A stretch of DNA of 64,000 bases, taken from Dendrocalamus latiflorus (taxonomy: Eukaryota; Streptophyta; Magnoliopsida; Poales; Poaceae). Below the pieces are notes generated by a model. The model had not been told where the DNA came from. It ran no database searches and worked only from the letters and a program-made list of their open reading frames with translations. Where the stretch lies: the NCBI GenBank assembly GCA_017311315.1, contig CM029663.1, positions 33,274,622 to 33,338,621 on the forward strand. Reading direction: 5' to 3'. The stretch's first letter is position 1, and every line of letters begins with the position of its first letter. The translations under genes were made by a program, and so were the position numbers. This document shows positions 1-9,041 of this stretch, one piece after another.

Positions 1-1054
1 GAGCTTAGGTTAAAACCCTAACCTCGATCTACTTCCACTCCGGCCGCCGCCGTCGCCTCCCCCGGGAGGATGGATCTCCTCTCCCGGGGGCGGCTATCTT
101 GTTGGGCTGCTGACGACGAAGACGCCGCTGCCTCGTCGCCGCTCAGATCTACCGCCGGGGTTCGCCGGCGCGCGCGCGGCCTTCTTCGTGGCGTCGGGCC
201 CGCACCTTCCTCGCCGGGGCTGCCGCCTTCTTCGCCGGCGCGCGCGACCTCCTTCGCGGGGGCCTTCCTTGCCGCCGCAGCTCGTTGGCCGCCGCTCTGC
301 CTCCGAATCCGGCCGTCGCCGCTCGGATCTGGCCTCGCTCCGGCCAGATCCGACGCTCCCTCGCCCGTCCGGTGGCCGCGACACTCCGGGCTTCCCGACG
401 CCGCCTCCTTCGGCCGCCGTGCCCGTGCCTCCAACTCGATCTCTCCGCGCCGTCGCCGCGTCTCCCTGCGCCTGCTCCACCGCTCGGCACCGCCGCCTGG
501 AGGAGTCCCCTCGTCAGATCTGTACGGATCCGGCCGCCTCCGGGCCATGTGCCGCTGCTCCATGCGGACGCCGTCGCTTCGCGAGCACGCTGCCGCCGTT
601 GCACTGCGCGCTCCGCTCGGGCTTCGCCGAAGCCGCCGCGCAGCCGCTCCGCGCGCCGCGTGCGCCGCCGCATCGCCCCTCCAGTGCGCGCGTGATTTTC
701 GGGAGGAGACGGTGCAGTGATTTACGGTTAGGGTTTCGGCCCTCCTTTTAAGTCGCGTGTGGAGAAGTTTTCAGCCGCCCGATGGGATCCGACGGCGCGC
801 ACGAGCCGCGGTCGGTTTTGCTTAGTATTTTGAGGGATTTTCTGCTGCTGATTTCTTTTAGTCAGTCTTTCATCCTTTTTTTTGTAAGTCTTCCGTTGCG
901 TCCATCCAAGTCCGTAGTTTTTATTTGTTCGTTTCAGCCGTGCGAGTCCACAAATTTATTGTCAGTCATAGAAGTGTAGGAATTCTCCTTTGCATGGCAG
1001 CAGCCGCTGCTCTTTTCCTTGAGCCGCTGCAGATTGTAGAAGTCTCTATGAGGC

Positions 1055-1210
1055 CGCCGCGCTTCTTCTGCACCGCACCTCCGTTGCGCTTATTGTGCAT
1101 TGCGTCGCCACGTTTCTTTTGCACCGCGCCTCCGTTGCGCTTCTTGTGCATTGCGCCGCCGTGCTTCTTCTGCACTGCGCCTCCGTTGCGCTTCTTGTGC
1201 ACTACGCCGC
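1055..1210. repeat. 51-bp minisatellite, about three copies
   Basis: Three imperfect 51-bp units (cores such as cacctccgttgcgctt and ttcttctgcac) lie in tandem inside the internal region of the left-edge LTR element. The long plus-strand frame across it simply translates the repeat as 17-residue units and is not convincing as a gene. Confidence 0.7.
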
Positions 1211-1400
1211 TGCCGTCTCAGGCTTCGATCTGTGCCGTCATGCTTCTATCTATTCCTCTTCGGCTTGATTTGACAGTTTATTCGACGACTGCACGCAACG
1301 ACGACTTTATCACGACTCGGATGTTGGATATTTTTTTTGTTTTAGTATTAACCCTTTTTCAAATGCAATGCTATTGCATACGCCTTGCATTTGTGGGGGG

Positions 1401-1528
1401 TGTTAAGGGTATTAGAGATAAGGTATTAGAGATAGAATATGACTCTTTTTTGTTTCCTTATATCTCTTGTACTCTCCTATATATATGGCCCATTGGGTCT
1501 CATATCAATACATACAATATTCATAACA
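1401..1528 (+). repeat. Short 3' LTR (128 bp)
   Basis: Begins tgttaaggg and ends ttcataaca, giving terminal TGTTA/TAACA inverted ends. It contains a TATA-like run (cctatatatatgg) followed by the gcccattgggtc motif common in grass copia-type LTRs. It directly follows a G-rich polypurine tract. The following bases gtcaa (1529-1533) are the expected 5-bp target duplication, but the partner lies left of the window. Confidence 0.55.
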
Positions 1529-1636
1529 GTCAATAGGTAAAATAGACAGAATTTGGAGTTAACGCAGTGAAATCCTTGGTGTGAAGGAAAAATGCGCCGT
1601 TGAAACCGATGAACAACGCATGATTGCGCAGGTTCT
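1529..1636 (-). pseudogene. DUF295 (F-box associated) gene fragment, C-terminal piece
   Basis: Read on the minus strand, this piece gives NHALFIGFNGAFFLHTKDF and then a PNSVYFTY-like end. That matches the well-known C-terminal block of plant DUF295/KIB-type F-box proteins (HALFLGxN ... IYFTD). It continues in the same frame from the piece at 2976-3034 once the solo LTR is removed. The left-edge LTR element interrupts it right after the VYFT block. It is a fragment of a host gene whose last part lies left of the window. Confidence 0.65.
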
Positions 1637-2970
1637 TGTTAGTGATATGTCCTAAAGGCAATCATAAAGATGATTATATTACTTCTATATTTATGATCTT
1701 TTGAATAATATATTATTTTATCTCTTGAATAAATATCTTTTATATTGATCAACAAGTATGTGATTTATTCGTGGAACTCTTTATTCATATTTTAATGTCA
1801 TTCTAAATTATCCCTGATCTTATATTATTATGTGAGATAATTATGATTTACAGATCAGCACATGTATTGATTGATGATCATATTTTATGGATCATAGATA
1901 TGAGATATCAAATCAATAATGTGGACACATGTTAAAGAACATGATGTTGGATTGGTCCATCATGAGACAATGTGAAAATTGTTATATTCTTAAGTATCGT
2001 CAGGATCCTTAGATCTGAGATCGTTATTATTTTCTACATGTGTAATCGTTTACTTAGGGGTTACTAAATACTACTCTATAACTGAGTGGTCATAAAGATA
2101 ACTTTCAGGTTTGTTATGAAATATGCAGAGAAATATGAACGATCAAGATGGAATTCGCCGCTCCTATATAATAGGAGAGATATCTCTAAGCCCCTAGATG
2201 TGGTTGAATTAAGAAAGTGCATGGCCATGTCGAATGTGGCTGATGAGTCAATAACAACTGAGTAATCCACTATAGATTCAAATGAAGGATCGATCTATCA
2301 TAAGATAGCACGTTTCTCACCTTGAGTTCGATTTAGTATCATAAGGCAAAGGGATCGGTACATAAGCACTATATAGGTTCGTCTATGATCTTTATGTATA
2401 TTTGGGAATCGTTATGTCCTGTTAGAGACCGTTGTCGACTTATGGACTAAAAAGGAGTTTTTGGCTCATGGCTAAATATACATAAAGTTACAGGGTTACA
2501 CATTTAATGGGGTAGAACGATAAGGGTCCGGATGATAGTTTTCGAGTGGGATTCGATCTCTGCTCGTATCGGATAATGATTTGATTGGAAACTATATAAA
2601 GAGAGGTGCGGGGTTGAGGGAGGTATCCCGAAACACACCTGTCAAAACCTTAGCCGCCACATCTTATAACTACTGCCATACACGTTGGTGTTAGCACGCC
2701 GACGCACGGTGTTCCATCTCTCAATGTGTGGACTTCAGTAGAGGCACTACTACGACTACGACGCTGATCGGGATGATCACGAGGAGGAGCTAGAGGACAA
2801 TTGACTACTACCACTATACCGACGTGCTCTTTGTTGAATCGGCTACTTCAACTCTACTTCCGCTGCACTGCGCATCTAGTAATAACGATCCATGATCTCT
2901 TATCGTATGGCCTTTTGATTTACATGATAATTTTTAATTTGTGTTAGTGTAGCATACTTGTATCCCAACA
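1637..2970. mobile_element. Solo LTR (1334 bp) with perfect 5-bp TSD
   Basis: Starts tgttagtgatatgtcc and ends tatcccaaca, i.e. TG...CA with TGTT/AACA ends. It is bounded by the direct repeat gttct at 1632-1636 and 2971-2975. There is no internal domain, so the element was reduced to one LTR by unequal recombination. No coding sequence is credible. The insertion lies inside the DUF295 pseudogene, between codons of the ELKN and LRNH segments. The opening tgatatgtcctaaaggcaat resembles LTRs of a widespread grass family, but I do not assign a name. Confidence 0.85.
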
Positions 2971-2975
2971 GTTCT

Positions 2976-3034
2976 TTAGTTCGGTAACCTTTTGTCTAGC
3001 AAGATCTGCCTTGTGCACCGATACTTCGCCGGGG
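2976..3034 (-). pseudogene. DUF295 gene fragment, middle-C piece
   Basis: The minus strand encodes GEVSVHKADLARQKVTELKN, the typical hydrophilic strand before HALFxGxN in DUF295 proteins. The right end is the MULE target site (tcgccgggg, 3026-3034) and the left end is the solo-LTR target site. Virtual removal of the MULE joins this piece in frame to codons at 8211 onward (EDSYCPGEV). Removal of the solo LTR joins it to 1636 downward. The piece therefore shows that both insertions struck the same reading frame. Confidence 0.7.
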
Positions 3035-3035
3035 T

Positions 3036-3169
3036 GAATTTTTTGTACGGATAATCCATTTTTTATTCGAAAATACATAAATATACCCGCGGGAAAATTT
3101 TTTACAAAAATAGGCTCAAGTCGCCCTCCCATTGGGCGACTCTCACCTTTCGCTCAACCGGGAGGCGAC
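3036..3169 (+). repeat. MULE left terminal inverted repeat
   Basis: Begins gaattttttgtacggataat and continues through atacccgcgggaaaattttt to ccgggaggcgac. It is the inverted complement of 8078-8210, apart from one T-run gap and a c/t difference in the tttcgctcaacc segment. An extra t at 3035 precedes the first matched base. Confidence 0.9.
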
Positions 3170-3293
3170 ATTTAGGAAATGTGGGAACCGTTGAGCAAAT
3201 CAATACTATCGCCTGAGCGTTGGGCGACTTATTACAGTCGCTGTACGGTTGGGCGACTGGAATCTCAGTCGCCCAACGGTAGGGCGATAGGGG
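3119..3293. repeat. MULE left subterminal hairpin array
   Basis: At least five units of about 20 bp follow each other, each with arms related to gtcgccc and gggcgac around a 6-8 base loop (for example at 3119-3141, 3226-3262 and 3268-3290). Several could form small hairpins. Related units appear at the other end (7957-8125). Subterminal motif arrays of this kind often serve as transposase binding sites in plant DNA transposons; that role is inferred here. Confidence 0.75.
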
Positions 3294-3354
3294 GGTTTAA
3301 TTTATTTCTCCATAGTCGGCCGCCCACTACCACTCCACTTTCCCCTCACTGCGC

Positions 3355-3513
3355 AGAAGAAACGAGAGAAGAAGAGAAGAGGCGCACAGAGAAGAAACGA
3401 GAGAAGAAGAGGAGAGGAAAAAGAGGAAAGGAGGAAGCAGGAAGAAAAGGAGGAAGAGAAGAGAGGACGGAGGAGGAGGTGAGGGAGGAGGTGAGGAAGG
3501 AAGGAGGAGTAGA
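3355..3513. repeat. Purine (GA)-rich tract in MULE 5' leader
   Basis: An almost uninterrupted purine strand (agaagaaacgagagaagaag and similar) lies between the left terminal repeat and the transposase start. Open frames here on both strands are low-complexity and not believable proteins. It may act as a 5' leader or promoter element of the transposase, which is inference from position. Confidence 0.6.
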
Positions 3514-3802
3514 AGCTATTCCATCCATTTGGATCCAGGTATTTTTGTTGATTATGTTGTATTTGCACTATTATTTAGATGAAATATTAGTGTTAGTAAA
3601 AATTGTAGATGTACAAAATGTAGTACAAATTTAGTATGGAAATATTAGTGTCAAAAAGTTGTAGTATACATTCTGTAGTATGGAACATTTTGTAGTATAT
3701 TAATTTTAGCACCCTTTTTAGGATACAAAATTTAGTTTAGTGTTGTACGATGTTATTTGACATGCCGTAAATTTCAATCATACACGTAGGCCTACATCAT
3801 CA

Positions 3803-6514
3803 ATGGCCACGACTACATTGAGAGTGTATTATGGTGCTGGAATTATTCGTGAAGGTCCGAATGGTGTGGATTTGAGCGTTTTTTCGCAAGTCACTCTCGT
3901 ACTTCCGGATGACGAGAATGCTCGAATGACAGATGTGCAGCATTGGCTGACCCAGAGTTTTTCATTGGACCCCGAGATGTGCAGCGTCGTTGTGCAAGGG
4001 CTTTGGAGCCGGTCTCCCACGGACATCAGATGTGAGTTGAAGACATTGGTGCGCTCAGCTTCGTGGAAGGGCTTTGTGCAAGGGTGCCGGCGCCGTGGAT
4101 ACGAGTGTGTACTACTTGTGCAACCGTGCTCACTACAAGCAGATGCGCAAGCTCGTGCGTCCGCCTATGCTTCGGGAGGTGCTAGCAGCTCGGGGGGGGG
4201 GGGGCAGCACGATGGCGGAGCTGATGAAGTTGCTCGTGAAGAAGGCAATGCGGTACATGGAGGAGAGTTACAGCCGTCAAGCTATAGAGGGGGAACTGGG
4301 CAAGCCGATGTGGTACATGGAGGAGAGTTACAGCCGTCAAGCTATAGAGAGAGAACTGGGCAAGCTGATGAAGGAGAGCATAATGAGTATATCGTGCAGC
4401 AGATGGAATCTGATGACCAGAGGGCATGGGATGAAGAGCAAGCTGTAGAGGACGACGAGGAGGACAGTTCCAATGATGAAGAAGTTCCTATCCCCCAGGA
4501 ATGGAACCGGTTTAATGCGGAGGATGTTTCCGCACATGATGAGCATGAATCACCATGGGAGTATCATGACACAGAGGTTCGGTTGCATACTATGTTCGCT
4601 GACAAGGAAGCGCTGCAGGATGCCATCAAGCGTTGGGCCCTTTCAATGCAGCGGACATTTCGCGTCGTGAAATCAAGCGAGGAACAGTACACTGTGATGT
4701 GCGAGCAGGATGGTTGTCCTTGGAGGGTGCACGCACGTAGACCCAAGTATGAGACTCACTGGATTGTGTCCAAGGTGGAGCCGCACTCCTGCATTCTAAA
4801 CACTGTCTTGGCGAGGCATCGTAACCTGACGTCTGGATTTATAGCCAATTTGATGTATGGGGAGATAGTGCAGAAGAAAGATATTGCGGCCACGCATATT
4901 GTGGTATCTATCGAGAATAAATTCAAGTATAAGATTAGCTACGCGAAGGCGTGGCGTGCCAAGCAAAAAGCGTTGGAAAAATGTTTTGGCACTTTCGAGG
5001 CGGCGTGCGATAACCTTCCTCGTATGCTGAAGGTGTTGTAGCAAAGGAACCCGGGCACGTACATCGCCGTGCACGACAAGCCGTCCATAAGTCCACCGGG
5101 ATTTGCAGTGTTGCAGAGAGCATTGTTTGCATTTGGTGCTAGCATTGAAGCATTCAGGCACATGCTGCCAGTGATCTCAGTAGATGAGACCTTCTTGACA
5201 GGAAAATACAAAGGGCAGCTCCTGACGGCCATAGGCGTTGATGGTAACAATCAAATATTGCCGCTGGCCATTGCATTTGTGGAGAGTGAGAATTATGAGA
5301 GCTGGCTATGGTTTCTCAGACATGTGAAGGCTGGAGTTGTAGGCACCCGTCCTGGTGTGTGCGTAATCCATGATCGCCATGCCGGTATTATAAAGGCTAT
5401 AAGAAAACTTCAAGAAGATCCTGAGGAGACCGTTCCTTGGCCGGATATGAGGAACCGGTGGTGCAGTCGTCACTTAGGGGCAAACTTTTTCAAGCAATTC
5501 CCGAAACAATCTTTGATGAAGCTATTCAAGAGGCTGGCCAGACAGAACCAGCAGAGGAAATTTGATGCTTTATGGGGGTTATTGGATGAGCATACCAGGA
5601 AGAACGTCGAAGAGAGGAGCAAGGGGCCGGTCACTCCTGGGGCGGCACAACCGCAATGCTTGCCAGCAATTGATGAGGCTAACCCAAGTGGTCCAAGAAG
5701 GCGGAGCTCACGAAACATCAAGTGCTTCTCGCAATGGATCGAGGGGGAACCATTGGAGAAGTGGTCGCTGTTGCACGACACGGATGGCGCAAGGTATGGA
5801 ATAATGACAACTAACCTTGCCGAGGTCTACAATTGGGTCCTAAGGGGTCTCCGTTCTCAGCCCCTTGTCGCCATCGTGGAAGGTGTCCTTCACAGCACAA
5901 TCCGCTACTTCAGGGAGAGGCACGCGAGTGCTGCACTTCATGTGGCCAATCCCGGAGCCCTGTATTCGTCAAAAATTACTGCGTACATGGAGACGAAGGC
6001 ACAGAAGGGTCAATTGCACACAGTGCATGTCATGGGCAACATGGAGCATCGTTTCGAGGTGATACTCCGTGACAGAGCCGGATTTGGGACATCTCGTTCA
6101 CTTATTACTCACGATGTATGCCTTGGAGATCATGCAAACCAACCTAGCTGCACATGCAACAAGCTTAAGTTGTTACACAAGCCATGCTCTCATGTCCTCG
6201 CTGCATGCGGGACCGTGGGCATGGATCCTTCCAACTTCATGTCCGAATACTTCTTTAAGGAGAGAATACTGCAAGCTTGGTGTGGGGAGCTCCGGGGGTT
6301 CAGGGTGGTGGGAAACTTCACCACTTTGGACATTTCAGCGAGGACCTGGGTTCCGGATATTAGCATGCTGAATGGTGGGAAGGGTCGGCGACAGAGCCGA
6401 CGTATTAGAAATGACATGGACGAATCACAAGCTGGAACATCTGGTGCACGTTGTGGGCGATGTGGTCAGGAGGGGCACACAGCTAGACGATGCAACGCAT
6501 ATCCTGATCAGTAG
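3803..6514 (+). pseudogene. MULE (MuDR-type) transposase with one in-frame stop
   Basis: A 903-codon frame starts at an ATG at 3803 and is broken only by TAG at 5039-5041; the same frame resumes at CAA (5042). The family normally reads on through this point, so TAG probably replaced CAG. Order of domains: a PB1-like N-terminal region (about residues 5-115), an acidic low-complexity linker with a 20-residue tandem repeat, a MuDR-type zinc-binding segment (about 263-335, CPWRVHARR with C and H ligands), a DDE catalytic domain with Asp in ISVDETFLTG (about 461) and Asp in VIHDRHAG (about 524), a SWIM zinc finger (CTCNKLKLLHKPCSH), and a C-terminal CCHC knuckle (CGRCGQEGHTARRC). It would cut and join the 133-bp terminal repeats. 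As it stands only a truncated N-terminal half, lacking the catalytic domain, could be made without readthrough or internal initiation. A G13 run at 4192-4204 is a possible slippage site. Confidence 0.9.
4253..4372 (+). repeat. 60-bp tandem duplication inside transposase
   Basis: Two 60-bp units start at gtacatggaggagagttac (4253 and 4313) and differ at few bases. They encode a 20-residue repeat (VHGGELQPSSYR core) in the linker between the PB1-like and zinc-binding segments. The frame is kept, so the protein simply gains length. Confidence 0.9.
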
Positions 6515-7038
6515 TTATTGGAGACTTCAGCTAAATTTCATGTACCACTTGTAAAACTTGTATGTTACATCTGTTTTCTGTAATGTAGTTGGTGTTGTGC
6601 TGGTAGCTTATTATTGCTCTGTTTACTTAGTTACTACATGTATTTGCTTAGTATTTGCTGTATGGACTATTTGAACGTTATGGACTTCAGGCCGACACGT
6701 TTTCTATAATAAACGTAGCTTGTTATTTCAGAAATTATGATTACTGGCCTCTGAGAAGGCAATGTTGTAGCACTTATTTCGTGGAACGTACTGTTTCCTA
6801 CAAACGACTGAAAAGGCTACGAACTATGAATTTATTACGAGACTACAGGCTCTGAAAAGTCTACATAGGGACATTTATTGCTACACTGGAATCCTGAAAA
6901 AGCGAAAAGATTCGTATGTCCTCCTCTCCATGGACTATGCCCACTGCACCAGATAACCTGCCTACATAAAGGCCTCCTATGTCTTCCATCACAATACCAC
7001 ATCTTCTCCTCTAGCCATCACAATACTACTACACAACA
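6515..7038 (+). other. Intergenic spacer between MULE genes
   Basis: AT-rich 3' untranslated-type sequence of the transposase and the presumed promoter of the GRF gene (a tataaagg-like element near 6964 lies about 75 bp before the ATG at 7039). Short open frames here are not supported. Confidence 0.35.
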
Positions 7039-7647
7039 ATGTCTTCCTGGAGGTCCGACCCATTTGGAGTGCCGGAATGGCATGAGCGCCCAAGCGCCAT
7101 TGCGGCTTTAGGACGATGTTGTGTGTCTGGACGGATCCAGTACAACGAGCCAACTACGGCCGTAGGTTCTTCAAGTGTCCAGACCTGGATGACGACTTTG
7201 TGGTAACGACGACAACTAAATCATTTGTTTCTCGTTACCGTTTTTGAACTTGATCTATGACATCTACCACGCCACACATAGCCTTGCAAGTTCATCGAAT
7301 GGGTGGATCGGGTGCTGCCGGCATGGCCACAGAACCGGCCAAAGGAGGTGGAAAACAAAGGACAATACTTTGTCAAGATGACTCAGGCTCGCGAGGTGGA
7401 ACGACAGATGCGGCTTGAGCAAGAGCGCCGCGTGAGGGTGGACCAAATCCGTCTGAAGGGCAAGGAGGATGAGCTGCAAAGGAGGCGGGAGCAGTTAAGT
7501 CTGCGTGAAGCAGCTATCAAGCGTCAGGAGGAAGAGCTTCGAGCTCGTGAGGCAGCTCTCAAGACCAAGAGTAACAGGAAGAATGATGCAGCGAAGCCAT
7601 CTTCAGGGCGCGAGAAAAAAGGGAAACAACCACGCTACACCCAGTAG
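7039..7647 (+). CDS. GRF zinc-finger plus coiled-coil protein carried by the MULE (probably frameshifted near its start)
   Basis: Exon 1 encodes the GRF signature NYGRRFFKCPDLDDDF. A short intron at 7203-7281 (gtaacg...acatag) separates it from exon 2, which resumes in frame with PCKFIEWVDRVLPAWP, completing the GRF-type zinc finger. The rest of exon 2 is a charged helical stretch (REVERQMRLEQERRVRVDQ and onward), probably a coiled coil, ending in a basic tail and TAG at 7645-7647. An ATG at 7039 gives MSSWRSDPFGVPEW, a plausible N-terminus. It is in another frame from the zinc finger, because the GRF frame has a TGA upstream; a 1-2 base indel near 7080-7095 or an unrecognised splice would reconcile them. 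GRF fingers bind nucleic acid in other proteins. A role here in transposition is inferred from position inside the MULE, downstream and in the same orientation as the transposase. Confidence 0.65.
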
Positions 7648-7956
7648 ACAAAATGTAATAGACCCAGCAAGTTGTATTCCCTAAGGCTTGTTAGGACTAA
7701 TGGTGGAGTTCTGAACATTACAAGTTCTACACTATGTATGTATCCGTACACTATTTCTCAGGAACATTTAAATATCACTTACCACTTTATGTATCAAATG
7801 TTCTACACTCAATCGTTCTTAAAAAAATTTCCCAAAATTTTTTATGCACGTACAACATCCAGTGAACATAAACTTTTATTACAACTATACCAAATTTTTT
7901 CTCAGTTTAAAACTACAAAATTTACAAAACTCTACAAAAATCACGGGGAGAGAGTA
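7648..7956. other. MULE 3' noncoding segment
   Basis: AT-rich sequence between the GRF stop codon and the subterminal hairpin array. No coding signal is seen beyond random short frames. Confidence 0.4.
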
Positions 7957-8125
7957 AAGTCGCCCTCCTATTCGGCGACTGCATTATAAGTCGCCCATCC
8001 ATTGAACGACTGCATGTAGTCGCCCAATAGGAAGGCGACTAATTGCAGTCGCTCTAAGGTAGAGCGACACAAGTTTTGTCGCCTCCCGGTTGGGCGAAAG
8101 GTGAGAGTCGCCCAATGGGAGGGCG
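7957..8125. repeat. MULE right subterminal hairpin array
   Basis: About six short inverted units share the gtcgccc/gggcgac arms but differ in loops, for example at 7959-7980, 7991-8011 and 8018-8040. The array mirrors that at 3119-3293 but is not a simple inverted copy of it outside the terminal repeat, so the units vary independently. Confidence 0.7.
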
Positions 8126-8210
8126 ACTTGAGCCTATTTTTGTAAAAAATTTTCCCGCGGGTATATTTATGTATTTTCGAATAAAAATGGATTATCCGTA
8201 CAAAAAATTC
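8078..8210 (-). repeat. MULE right terminal inverted repeat
   Basis: Inverted copy of 3036-3169, ending ccgtacaaaaaattc just before the second copy of the 9-bp duplication at 8211. The high arm identity supports an intact transposase substrate. Confidence 0.9.
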
Positions 8211-9041
8211 TCGCCGGGGCAATAGGAATCTTCTTGTAATAACTGGTCATCATCTGAGTAGTCCAAGTCGTCATCTGAGTGGGGATAGCTAGCATACTCT
8301 CTCCAAACCTGAAGGAGGTCACCCAATGGCGCCTGAACAAGGTACTTCCTATCGCGCGCTTTCACGGTTAAACAAGGGACTGAAGATGATCTTTACCACA
8401 GGAGACCGCCCGCTGCGATCAATAGCGCGGACATCAGCCGAGCCTCGGATGGCATCACCATCATCGTAAAAGATATCATGGTGGGGAGGCAGGCGGTCTC
8501 CTGATCTGAGCCAAGTCCATTTGTCGTCCCCAACCCGGGCGAAGGAAAGGTCATTCCATGGGCCGTGCTGGAGCAAGACAATGCAGCCACCGTCTAATGG
8601 ATCGGAGGAAAGGATGGCCTTCTGGTAGAGGAAGAGGCGGGTCCCCTCAGCAGAAAAGACCAGGGGCGACCCCCTGTGCTGATGCACCACCCCTCCCTGC
8701 TCATGGCGTAAATAGTGTGGTCGCCAAGCGCCCTTTTGGTGGATAAAGCCAGCATTACATTCTTGAGGGTCTGGGCCGGCGGGAGAGCGATCTGGGCGCC
8801 GGTGATGGGGGTTGGGCTGCTCGTCGTTGGTGATCTGCCTGCCGTGGGAGGAGCCGACGATGTAGCGCCTGCGGAACCGGTGATCCGGGAGGGCAACGTG
8901 GTAGGCCTTGCCGGTGGAGAGGTTGTGCAGGGTGGCCTTGCCGGGGTCGCGGTCCGCGGAGGAGTACGCGAGGTGGAGCAGCCTCCCGCGTCACCTCCGT
9001 CGATGTCAGATCCCAAGTATTCAGAAGACTGGAGAAATGTT
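8211..9041 (-). pseudogene. DUF295/F-box-associated gene, main body, frameshifted
   Basis: On the minus strand, from 9000 down, one reads LHLAYSSADRDPGKATLHN, then GSSHG and NPITGAQIALPPAQTLKN, then SPLVFSAEGTRLFLYQKAI, GPWNDLSFARVGDDKW and a VKIIFSPLF segment, then KYLVQAPLGDLLQVWREY. This is the ordered core of plant DUF295 (KIB1-4 type beta-propeller) proteins, which usually follow an N-terminal F-box. Three frame breaks are visible: an extra C in a C5 run near 8810, a lost G near 8700, and one in a gcgcgc run near 8355. The frame after the last break is open through the MULE target site into 2976-3034. The F-box part is not recognisable; the LINE at 9042 may have disrupted or displaced it. 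It is a dead host gene. Confidence 0.75.

Larger units (their letters stand above)
1..1528 (+). mobile_element. Non-autonomous LTR retrotransposon, internal region plus 3' LTR (left end outside window)
   Basis: The first bases, gagcttagg, match the end of a tRNA-iMet primer binding site (tggtatcagagc), so the window seems to open just inside the 5' LTR. A purine run at 1393-1400 (gtgggggg) immediately precedes a short LTR at 1401-1528, as a polypurine tract should. The roughly 1.4-kb internal region is very GC-rich up to about 720. It shows no gag, protease, integrase or reverse transcriptase motif in any frame. This fits a small TRIM/SMART-like or internally deleted copia-type element. The long open frames in 18-751 run on both strands and look like GC-bias artefacts. 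Its right end abuts the broken DUF295 gene. Partner 5' LTR and left TSD cannot be seen. Confidence 0.5.
3035..8210 (+). mobile_element. Full-length Mutator-like element (MULE), nearly autonomous
   Basis: Bounded by a perfect 9-bp duplication, tcgccgggg, at 3026-3034 and 8211-8219, the length expected of the Mutator superfamily. Inverted termini of about 133 bp (3036-3169 and 8078-8210) differ by one gap and few mismatches. It encodes a MuDR-type transposase (3803-6514, one stop codon) and a GRF zinc-finger protein (7039-7647). Subterminal zones hold arrays of short inverted units built on gtcgccc/gggcgac. The near identity of the termini and the single disabling mutation suggest fairly recent insertion into the DUF295 gene. 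Confidence 0.92.

Noticed and set aside
18..751. Several overlapping long ORFs on both strands in the GC-rich left edge
   Set aside because: Stops are rare in all frames because of the base composition; the translations are Arg/Ala/Pro-rich without domains, and the region is better explained as the interior of an LTR element.
925..1536. 203-residue plus-strand ORF
   Set aside because: Its middle is the translation of a 51-bp minisatellite and its end is the LTR; no independent protein signal.
3179..3634. ORFs on both strands in a Glu/Lys-rich or Ser/Leu-rich composition
   Set aside because: They translate a purine-rich tract in the MULE leader and are low-complexity on either strand.
3119..8125. 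Regular short repeats that might suggest a CRISPR-like array
   Set aside because: The units are imperfect inverted repeats at the ends of a MULE in a plant genome, without equal spacers or cas genes.
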